Source of the DNA: Russula earlei
Taxonomy: Eukaryota; Basidiomycota; Agaricomycetes; Russulales; Russulaceae
Reading direction: 5' to 3'
Assembly: GCA_025769875.1 (NCBI GenBank)
Contig: JAGFNK010000936.1
Location: forward strand, 1-18,041
DNA length: 18,041 nt
The notes below the pieces were generated by a model. The model worked only from the letters and a program-made list of their open reading frames with translations, had not been told where the DNA came from and made no database searches. Of the stretch, positions 1-8,178 are shown one piece after another. The position numbers were made by a program, and so were the translations under genes. Positions within the stretch are counted from its first letter, which is position 1. Every line of letters starts with the position of its first letter.

Positions 1-866
1 ATTGTGCTTGATCGTGACCAGCAAATTCCTTGCAGCCGGAGGCAAACACTATCTCATCTTCAGTTGGTGGAGTCTCGCAATCTTTAAGAACCATGTAGAG
101 GTTGAAAAGTGGTTTGAAATGGCTTTGCAGATGACCAAGAAGACCTATAAATTGTGAAAACATGAAGTATTAGTTGAAGTATTAGTTGAAGCCATGACGT
201 ACCATTTAAATTATGGTTCATCGCTTTTGTGATAGTCAAGACTTTCTTGTTTCCATGGTGGCATCAGTAATGTTTGTCACCTGGCTTACCAGGGCTGCCA
301 TTGGCAGCAAAGTCCACAGCTTCATAAAAGAGGTAGATTGGATTTCTTTTGACTCCCTGAAATAATCAGAGAAGAACATAAACAATCAAGAATGAGTATA
401 CCTTTTTCCGAGATGAACTTGAGCCTTCAAAGCCATTACTTGAAGCCGAGTGCCGTAATGGAAGGGCTGGTGACAAATCCCCATCAGGAGCACCATTGGG
501 AGCATCATCAATCTTATGGTGGGGTTTCTTCGCAACTGAGGGCTTGTTGGACAACACCTTGGCTTTACCTTTCCCCTTTGATGACTTTCAAGATTTAAGG
601 GGTTTGGTCTTCAAAGGCAACATATTGGCGATCTAAAATCTGTGTTAACAGAGGCAACAATCCAGTGGACAAAGACTCACCTCATCATGCATGATCTCAG
701 TGATGGTATTATCACTCTCGCTACTGGAACCCAAGGACATGGTTGAGGCATATGGCATGTCTCCAGGAACAGATAGCACCTCACGCCTGTGTTTGTTATA
801 TTTTCTCCGATGAGGCCATGGATGCGAGTCTGATTCAGAAGATGCTTGCTCAGCTTCAATGATTTC
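1..866 (-). pseudogene. hAT-family transposase, N-terminal part, degenerate and partial
   Basis: A plausible exon chain on the minus strand is 866-681, 584-402, 356-203 and 144 to beyond 1, with matching GT-AG ends and phases. Exon three encodes a zinc-finger (BED-like) segment with the motifs RNPIYLFYEAV, PGDKHY and CHHGNKKVLTITKAM. Exon four gives LLGHLQSHF and then, in another frame, PPTEDEIVFASG. This pattern recurs near the start of many basidiomycete hAT transposases. Two lesions are visible. A TGA stands at 264-266 where the family has an arginine codon just before the zinc-finger cysteine, consistent with CGA to TGA. One base is missing near 81, shifting the frame. A further acidic stretch (DIVWFNDKDDD, about 950-1021) may be an upstream exon but its phase does not join cleanly. 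The catalytic DDE and dimerisation regions would lie left of the window. Confidence 0.6.
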
Positions 867-1659
867 CTGCATCCATGCAGTGTTCCAGGTTCATTGATTT
901 CGCGCTGAGGAGCCTTTAGCATGTGAGGAAGAGAACAGAGCAGAAACTTACCAGTCTGAACTGTACTTGCAGATGTGATAGGTGTGTCATCATCCTTATC
1001 ATTGAACCAAACAATGTCCAATGCGTCTTTTAGAGTCCCATCAGGTTACAAGGCACATTGATCAGTAGCTGTCTGCAATCCTCAGATTACATCGTCATGG
1101 ATGAATGTTGTACTTACCCGCTGAACTACCTCCAATCATCATGACATGCAGCTGGAGGTGTGACAATGGGCGAATGGGGTGAAAATGAGACCAGAGTGGA
1201 GGTTTTCAACACACCAAAAAAAAATCTGTTGAGTAGATCCCTGAACACAAAATCAGCTTGTGAAGAGATTACCAATGTGGCAAAGGACCCACCTAATCCT
1301 GCATGCTGCACTAAAAAAAACATCATTGTACGATGATCACCCCTTCCCAGCATTGCAATGGATCGAATCTTGGCACCTGAGTATCCACAAACAATCCAGT
1401 GACAATCAGTCCAGCCTAAGCTGTTAAAACTCACAAAACTATACAACTAAGAGAGAGAAGCATACATATTGCAATAGATGGCTGAAGGTTGAGCATGGGA
1501 CACTGGACAGTGAAACCTGGGTGTTTATCAGTGCATGTCATCAGCAAGGCAAGTTGTTTGTGACAGTTGTTTTTTGTCATGGTGACAATGCCACAACCAG
1601 GTGACATTGGCAACATGTGGTCAAGAAATACAGTATATTCCAAATCTAGACTACAAAGT

Positions 1660-1825
1660 ACCCATACAGTATGACGGCCGTACACGGCCATCAACTGACA
1701 GGTCTCAACAGGTAATACCCATCCCGTACCCATACCATATAAACTCTGCAGCGGTCAGTGAACGGGATGGGTACAGGTCCTGTAATATGGGTCCCGTACA
1801 CCCGTACATACATGGGTACAGTGCA
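1660..1825. repeat. Sub-terminal inverted GGGTACGGG-like repeats of the hAT element
   Basis: The stretch alternates CCCGTACCC-like and GGGATGGGTAC-like words. The pair 1716-1727 / 1762-1773 is a perfect 12-bp inverted repeat with a 34-nt loop, and related words recur at about 1787-1819. Such arrays are typical transposase-binding sub-terminal repeats in hAT elements; that role is inferred here. Confidence 0.5.
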
Positions 1826-1833
1826 CAGCCCTA

Positions 1834-2469
1834 ACAGATACTCTTTGTCTTTGACACGAGGGTACAATCCAACTCAGAGATCAAAAATGAAGTCTTGTGG
1901 AGTGTAGAGCATCCACTGTTGGGGCAATGTGGTCCTGCTGTTGGCCACTAGCATCAGGAAAATCACATAAATCTTTTTTTGTCTTTATTAGAGTCACAAA
2001 AGTTGAAAAATCAACAGTCATTTAGACTGATCCTAATTCCAGAAAGTTGTGACACAAAGATCAGCCATATAGCCAAGAAAGTTGAGAAAGCTGCATAAGT
2101 TCTGTAAAGTTCTCACAAGTCAGAAAGTCATGTTGGCCAGCCTTAGGGCTATCAACCTCTAATGGGGCTACTGCTGTTAGGAGCCTTCCATCCAATGGCA
2201 GTTTGGGACATATCTGGGACTTTAACAGACTTTACCAACTTTACTTATAAAGCTAAAAAGTCATAAATTTTCTCATGATTTTGCTGATGCTACTAGTAAA
2301 TGCCACATGGTGGCTAAACCCCCAACACAATGATGGCCACACATTGCCCGCACAGGCTGACCCATATCCGTAATTTCTACAATCCAGTAATCGAATAAAG
2401 ACAGAAAAGTCAGTTATTCTGAATGCTGTTAACAAGTTTTGCCTCCGACTCAAATTTCCGTCTTCGTCC
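1834..2469. other. 3' flank of gene A: duplicated segment interrupted by a MITE-like insertion
   Basis: The stretches 1855-1948 and about 2334-2469 resemble the flank downstream of gene B (about 5118-5364), sharing words such as GAGATCAAAAATGAA, TAGAGCATCCACT and TCAGTTATTCTG. The intervening part is absent from the B flank and is largely the MITE-like element. No gene is seen. Confidence 0.6.
1951..2290. mobile_element. MITE-like insertion with 15-bp terminal inverted repeats and TA flanks
   Basis: The left end reads GCATCAGGAAAATCA (1951-1965). The right end (2276-2290) is its reverse complement except for one base (14 of 15 match). Both ends are bordered by TA (1949-1950 and 2291-2292), so the match extends to 16 of 17 bp. 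No coding capacity is seen in the 340 bp. TA flanks plus short inverted ends fit a non-autonomous Tc1/mariner-like element. The corresponding flank of gene B lacks it, so it arrived after the A/B duplication or was lost from B. About 40 bp to its right are also not in B, so the exact borders are uncertain. Confidence 0.5.
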
Positions 2470-4281
2470 TCATACTTCTTCGTTGGGTACTTCTTCGTTG
2501 GGGCTGCTGAACTGGCGAAGCTTATCACGTGACTGCCCGTCCGTGCCACTGTTTCTTATCCGGGACATTGAAACCCCTTCGTAGGAAGTGTCAACGGTCA
2601 CTGCAACCCTGCCAGTGTTGTTTTCAGAAGAATTATGCTTCGTCTTCTTGGCGGAATTGCTTTCCGGGATTTGGAGGTCATCGCATTGACTTGGTGGAGT
2701 CATCGACAAGCCGTAAGCAGTGGAGAATAGAGAGAGGAAGGTAAGAAAGTCGTACATATTAGTGGACCTGGAGACAAAGTCTGTCAGAGAGCGATACATC
2801 CGCGTTGCAGCGATCGACACCGTGACCAGCCCAGGAAGCTGAAACAACTATATTTCGGAAGGGCCATGTGAGCTTCCCCGCTTTCGCACAAGACGACGGA
2901 CGTACGAGGTTCAATGGACCTGTGGTTTTTAAGACCAAAGTCAGCCCGGTATCCATCATAAAATAGATAAATTGAACAACACCATTCAGATTCAAGAGAA
3001 TGAATATCTGAGGGTACATTCCTATGAGCGGATGCAGATGCTCAAGACGATATCCAGGACTTACTGTCGGTGGGACCTCCGCGATAGTGGCAAGTAGGAG
3101 CCAAATGACACCCTTGCAAATAGAGAACACGTCAGCAGACATCGGAAAAAGACAATGTGACCTCCACGATCCCACCTGATTCCAGAGGAGGCGTCCGATA
3201 CCGAACGTGCCGCCCTCGGTACGGCGCATGTCGAACAACCCGACGAGCATGATAAGAATGAAGAGGATGTCGATGACGAGGGTAAAAAGTATGTTAGGTG
3301 TGTTTATGTGGGTATTGATCACAACGCAGGTTCTTTCAGGCGGGAACCACACAGCGCGGAGCTGCAGGTGGATTGGCCTTCAATGAATAATGAAAGGGTT
3401 TGAGAATAATTACCCGCGCGATCCCTGAGAGAAAAAAAAAAAAAAAAAAATCACGTTTTGAGTGATATTGAGGACATTCTGGAGAGGAGGGCGGGGACGA
3501 GACATGCCTATGAGGATGACTATAAAATCGGCCAACCATAAACCGGCCGCGATGACAACAACGATCCTGTTTCTGTTCCAAACGGCGACGCTGGAAGCCT
3601 CGATGAGCGTGGGGAAAGACAGCACGAGCATGGAGGAGGAGGACGTACACACGGATTACAATCAAGAGTGAAGCGGCGGCAATGCCCAAGTAGCTGAAGA
3701 TCTATACGAAAAATGGAGTGACTTATTCTTATTCCCTCCTCGAAGGCGGGAGGACATAGGACACTCACGACTTCAAACGTGACCCAGACCTCAGGATCGT
3801 AGCCAATCAGAATGCGACGCACACTCGAGAGCCGCTACTACCTACCTGACAGTTGATCGGAGCGGTCACGTCAAGAGTGACAAAGCTAATGAAGACGGCC
3901 GCAAGGGTGGAAATGCGCGCAACGGAGTATATCTACGATGTGATTTAGTCAAAGTTCCAAGCGTGACGAGAACCAACAAGCGCGAGCGGTTACGGACCCA
4001 TATCGTCCACCGGAAGGGGCGACGCCCTCGGATGATACTCCACTCGTAGTCAAGATTTGTGAAGAACTCCCAGCTGGAAGGAGGGAGGGGGATGAGAGCG
4101 GGAGATATCGACGCGGCGGAGCAGACCTACACGAAGAGGCCCTTCACGACGTGCCAGAAGTTGATGAGTGCAACTATCGGGACGTGTTCGTTAGGATGTT
4201 TCCGAGCTGGAGGGCCAGACCCCAAATGCGTGCCGTACTAAAATCCTTTACAATCACGGCGGGATCCTGAAAGTTGACCAT
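2470..4281 (-). CDS. Multi-pass membrane protein of unknown function, paralogue A
   Basis: Exons on the minus strand: 4281-4239, 4173-4131, 4073-3998, 3932-3846, 3789-3769, 3701-3649, 3590-3508, 3424-3414, 3361-3176, 3112-3065, 3007-2983, 2919-2906, 2838-2470. They join into 352 codons plus TGA without interruption. The ATG at 4281 matches the start in B and C (MVNF). The protein has a short N-terminus, then WEFFTNLDYEW and RGRRPFRWTIW after the first hydrophobic stretch, and about six or seven membrane segments between residues 15 and 240. The conserved family word SIAATRMYRSL precedes a hydrophilic tail of about 110 residues. I recognise it as a family common in Agaricomycetes genomes, loosely reminiscent of DUF6533-type proteins, with no known function. 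The intron between exons 7 and 8 is GC-AG. The possible intron in the last exon is listed separately. RNA reads would settle the 13-exon model. Confidence 0.78.
3414..3424 (-). other. 11-nt micro-exon of gene A, flanked by a GC-AG and a GT-AG intron
   Basis: GGATCGCGCGG is bounded upstream by an intron starting GCATGT (3507) and ending CTCAG, and downstream by an intron starting GTAATT and ending GCAG. It supplies residues G-I-A-R and keeps frame. The same 11-nt exon occurs in B and C. Confidence 0.7.
3430..3450. repeat. Poly-A (minus-strand poly-T) tract inside intron 7 of gene A
   Basis: A run of about 19 A on the plus strand forms the T-rich tract ahead of the 3' splice site of the GC-AG intron. 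The B copy has a shorter tract (6308-6318) and C has none, so this is a length-variable homopolymer. Confidence 0.8.
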
Positions 4282-5364
4282 GAAACCGGCACGTAAGTGA
4301 TAGTTGAAGACGGGAAAGTTTGAATTGATGGAGTTGGGATGCACACCTTCAGCCATCATCATCACATGGCGCTGATCCTAAATACCCTCGACCTGGACTC
4401 GGAGGCGGGCATCAGGCGATCGTTCTAGAATGCAAGCACAGTTGTGCGGGAATGGTAGTATTAGGGCTAGGATCGGCTGGCGACGTGAATGCCTTGGTTG
4501 TCGCGCCGCGGCAGCGCAATCAGCATCAACTAACCAAACGTGTTGCGAAGAGGGGCGAGGGACAGGAACGCCTCGGAAGCTGCCTTATCTGTATGAGGCC
4601 GAGGGCAGGGTCTGATCAGATCAATGATTTGAGTCTGTCCAACCTAGAAAACTGAGGAGCTCGCACGCGTGCAGCGGACTACGGCACGGAACCGACCCTA
4701 CGGTCGTTGTAAATCACGAGGGGCGTACAGAGGAACTGGTAGACAGTGGTAGTGATGTCCTGAACGGCTAGTACAATGCCCTGCCCCAATCTGATTGGTC
4801 ATTGTATGTATATAAGGCCAAATGTCTCGAATCTCTACTGAGGCCCCGTCTGCGTTCAGTACCTCCGGAGGTGCGCCACAACATGCCCACTTGTCCTCAA
4901 ATGGTATTCAGAAGCGATCACGAGAAAAAAAAGACATTTGATATGGCTAGCTCACCTGTAGTAGTAGCATACTGCACCCGAACGTTGACATTCGCTGGCA
5001 TCAAGGTGTATATAAGGAGAGCTCATTGAACTACTTCCGACCCAAGGCATGGCTCACCTTTTCCCATTGTGACTATGTAGATGTGCTTTGGATATGAGAC
5101 AATTCAGAAATACTCAGAACACGAGGGTCCAGTCCGAGATCAAAAATGAATAACAGTATCCTTGATGTCCGAGCATAGAGCATCCACTTTGCTTAACTCT
5201 TAAGGCAATGCGGTCCTGTTTTGGCCACGGGCCACGCACATGTTGACCCATTGATAGCTATATCCGTAAATCTACAATCCAGTGATCGAATAAAGACGAA
5301 AAGGTCAGTTATTCTGCATGCTGTTAACAAACTGTGCCTCCGACTCAACGATCTGTCCTCGTCC
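4282..5364. other. Intergenic: 5' flank of gene A, spacer, and 3' flank of gene B
   Basis: The stretch 4282 to about 4998 is the duplicated upstream region of gene A. About 4999-5109 is a short unduplicated spacer with a TATATAAGG word near 5011. About 5110-5364 is the duplicated 3' flank of gene B. Short open frames here show no family features and are not conserved between the two units, so no gene is called. Confidence 0.6.
4786..4798. promoter_or_regulatory. Interrupted palindrome containing a CCAAT box, upstream of gene A
   Basis: CCAATCTGATTGG is CCAATC and its reverse complement around one base, giving a CCAAT box on each strand. It lies about 505 bp upstream of the ATG of gene A and is kept exactly in the B unit. 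Binding by a CCAAT factor is inferred from the motif alone, and the distance is long for a fungal core promoter. Confidence 0.3.
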
Positions 5365-7152
5365 TCATACTTCGTTGGGGCTGCTCAGCTGGCGAGGTGA
5401 CTGCCCGCCCGTGCCACTGTTTCTTATCCGTGACATTGAAACCGCTTCGTAGGAAGTGTCAACGGTCACTGCGGTCACTGCAACCCTGCCAGTGTTGTTT
5501 TCAGAAGAGTTATGCTTCGTCCTCTTGGCGGAATTGCTATGCTGGATTTGGAGGTTATCGGAATGACTTGTGGAGTCATCGACAGCCGTAAGCAGTGGAG
5601 AATAGAAGAAGGGAAGAAAGTCGTACATATTAGTGGACCTGGAGACAAAGTCTGTCAGAGAGCGATACATCCGCGTTGCAGCGATCGACACCGTGACCAG
5701 CCCAGGAAGCTGAAACATCTACATTTCGGAAGGGTATGTGAGCTTCCCCACTTTCGCACAAGACGACGACGCACGAGGTTGAATGGACCTGTGATTTTCA
5801 AGACTAAAGTCAGCCCGGTATCCCTCATGAAATACTGGAAAGAAAGCAAACAACACCATTCAGATTCAAGAGCATAAAGATCTAAGGTTACATTTCTATA
5901 AGCGAATGCACATGCTCAAGACAATATCCAGGACTTACCGTCGGTGGGAACTCTGCGATGGTGGCAATTACGAGCCAAAGGACACCCTTGCAAATAGAGA
6001 ACACGTCAGCGGATATCGAGAACAGACAATGGGACCTCCACGATCCCACCTGATTCCAGAGGAGGCGTCCGATACCAAACGTGCCACCCTCGGTACGGCG
6101 CATGTCGAACAACCCGACGAGCATGATAAGAAGGAAGAGTATGTCGATGCCGAGGGTAAAAAGGATGTTAAGTGTGTTTACGTGGGTATTGAGCACAACG
6201 CAGGTTTTTCGAAGCGGGAAATACACAGCGCGGAGCTGCAGGTGGATTGGCCTTCAATAAATAATGAAAGGGTTTGAGAACAATTACCCGCGCGATCCCT
6301 GAGAAAGAAAAAAAAAAACACGTTTTGAATGAGATTGAGGACATTCTGGAGAGGAGTGCGATGGGACGAGACATGCCTATGATGATGGTTACAATATCGG
6401 CCAACCATAAAGCGGCCGCGATGACAACAACAATCCTGTTTCTGTTCCAAACGGCGACGCTGGAAGCCTCGATGAGCGAGGGGAAAGATAGCGCGAGAAT
6501 GGAAGAGGACGACGTACACACGGATTACAATCAAGAGTGAAGCGGCGGCAATGCCCGTGTAGCTAAAGATCTACACGAAAAATGGAGTGACTTATTCCCT
6601 CCTCGAAGGTGGGAGGATATAATAGGACTTACAACTTCGAACGTGACCCAGACCTCAGGATCGTAGCCAATCAGAATGCGCATGTGATGATGCACACTTG
6701 AGAGCCGCTATTACCTACCTGACAGTTGATCGGAGCGGTCACGTCAAGAGTAACAAAGCTAATGAAGACGGCTGCAAGGGTAGAAATGCGCGCAACGGAA
6801 TATACCTGCGATGCAATTTAGTCAAAGTTCCAGCGTGACGAGAACCAACAAGCGCGAGCAGTTACGGACCCATATCGTCCACCTGAAGGGGCGACGCCCT
6901 CGGATAATATCCCACTCGTAGTCAAGAGTCGTGAAGAACTCCCAGCTGGAAGGAGGAAGGGGATGAGAGCGGGAGATATCGACGCGGCGGAGCAGACCTA
7001 CACGAAGAGGCCCTTCACGACGTGCCAGAAGTTGATGAGTGCAACTATTGAGACGTGTTCGTTAGGATGTTTCCAAGCTCGAGGGCCAGACCCCAAATGC
7101 ATGCCGTACGAAAATCCTTTACAACTACGACAGGATCCTGAAAGTTGACCAT
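5365..7152 (-). CDS. Multi-pass membrane protein of unknown function, paralogue B
   Basis: Exons on the minus strand: 7152-7110, 7044-7002, 6945-6870, 6805-6719, 6653-6633, 6570-6518, 6459-6377, 6298-6288, 6235-6050, 5986-5939, 5881-5857, 5788-5775, 5709-5365. All splice phases equal those of paralogue A and the joined frame gives 344 codons plus TGA with no break. The first twelve exons have the same lengths as in A; only the last differs (345 against 369 nt). Conserved words are WEFFTTLDYEWDI, RGRRPFRWTIW, FGIGRLLWNQ and SIAATRMYRSL. Several substitutions in membrane stretches are conservative (for example GVIWLLLATIAEV in A, GVLWLVIATIAEF here), consistent with both copies remaining under protein-level constraint. 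The tail has a 9-bp tandem duplication and lacks the 15-bp one of A. Function is unknown. Confidence 0.78.
6288..6298 (-). other. 11-nt micro-exon of gene B after a GC-AG intron
   Basis: Same sequence as in A. The intron before it starts GCATGT (6376 downward) and ends CTCAG; the one after starts GTAATT. Confidence 0.7.
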
Positions 7153-8178
7153 GAAACTGGCACGTGGGCGATAGTTGAAGACAGGAAAGATGATGGGTTT
7201 GGGATGCACACCTTTTGCCAATGGCACTGATCTAAATACCCTCGACTGGAGGCGGCATCACGCGATCGTTCTAGAATGCAAGCACAGTTGTGCGGGAATG
7301 GTATTAGGACTAGGAGCGACCTTGCGACGATGCCTTGGTTGTTGCGCCGCGGTGAGCGCAATCTACATCAACGTGCTTCGCAACGAAGAGGGGCGAGGGA
7401 CAGGAACGAGGGGTCTGTTCAGATGTTGATTGATGATTTTGAGTCTACTGCAATGCATACAGTGCTGGCTGACGCGAGGGGCGAAAGGAGGAACTGGTAG
7501 TGTTGTCCTAAACGACACGGAAGAGGTGATTTGTCTCGAGGCGTTGTCATCCAATGCCCCCGCCCCAATCTGATTGGTCATTGTATGTACCTCGATCTCT
7601 ACTGAGGCCCCGTCTGCGTTCAGGTAACCTCTGGACGTGGGCCACAACATACCCACTTGTCCTCAAATGGCATTCCGTCGACGATAGAAGCGATCACGAG
7701 GGCCCAAAAAAACGACATTTGATATGGCTGCATCATCACGTTGTAGTAGATACTGCACCCGAACGTTGACATTCGCTGACCGCATTGGCTCTCGATTATA
7801 TGTGGTGTTTAGTACGTCAGTGACGATCCCGGTTACATACGCGGAGGTACATCAGGATGATGGGGTTTGATGGCGCGTAGGTGCAACAGTGACAGATGAT
7901 CGAAGAGCTGTAATTTTTTTTCTTTCCAATCTCAAATACTCGCATGACCGTTGACCCTGCCGCCTGCCGGTCATCCAAATAGCTGTCGTGCCTCAAGTTA
8001 TACATATACATGCTAGTAATATCATTTCACACACGGCAACATGGAAATCATCCCATTGAGTGAAGAAATTTTTTCAAAGCTAGTCAACATCGTGACTGGG
8101 TGCGAGCTCGAAGTGATGCCTCGTATCCTGTGTGACGGCTGTTCCGCATCCTCTCACCCACGCTGATCTGCGGGAGAT
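7153..8178. other. Intergenic: 5' flank of gene B and 3' flank of gene C
   Basis: From 7153 to about 7779 is the B copy of the duplicated upstream segment. From about 7780 to 8178 the sequence is unrelated to unit A, and I see no gene, RNA or repeat in it beyond a short T-run near 7914-7921. Confidence 0.6.
7565..7577. promoter_or_regulatory. CCAAT-box palindrome upstream of gene B
   Basis: This is an exact copy of the CCAATCTGATTGG site of unit A, here about 413 bp upstream of the ATG of B. Its conservation may reflect only the recent duplication. Confidence 0.3.

Larger units (their letters stand above)
1..1833 (-). mobile_element. hAT-type DNA transposon, 5' part, truncated by window edge
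   Basis: Read on the minus strand, the element appears to start at about 1833 with TAGGGCTGTGCAC. This fits the loose YARNG start of hAT inverted ends (established knowledge). Just inside lie several copies of GGGTACGGG/GGGATGGGTAC-like sub-terminal motifs in both orientations between about 1660 and 1825. A perfect 12-bp inverted pair is at 1716-1727 and 1762-1773. Downstream on the same strand is a transposase remnant that continues past position 1. The opposite end and the expected 8-bp target duplication are outside the window, so the boundaries on that side are unknown. The sequence just right of 1833 resembles the flank of the B duplication unit, so the element sits at or in the edge of the A unit. 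Confidence 0.6.
1843..7779. repeat. Direct tandem segmental duplication (unit A about 1843-4998, unit B about 5110-7779)
   Basis: Similarity between the two units runs continuously through the 3' flank, the whole membrane-protein gene including introns, and about 630-720 bp of 5' flank. Shared 5' words include GATCGTTCTAGAATGCAAGC, CCAATCTGATTGGTCATTG and CGAACGTTGACATTCGCTG. The homology stops after that last word, at about 4998 and 7779. Unit A is longer because of the MITE-like insertion and scattered indels. By eye the genes differ at roughly one base in ten, so the event is recent relative to copy C but not fresh. Confidence 0.8.

Noticed and set aside
1126..1733. Minus-strand open frames of about 100 codons inside the hAT element
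   Set aside because: They fall in the terminal and sub-terminal repeat zone and show no transposase features.
2759..3352. Continuous 197-codon open frame on the minus strand as a gene of its own
   Set aside because: It reads through four introns of gene A (exons 9-12); the family order is recovered only after splicing.
3430..3450. Poly-A run as a sign of a retroposed transcript
   Set aside because: It lies inside an intron of gene A as the T-rich tract before a 3' splice site, and the homologous introns lack a retroposon.
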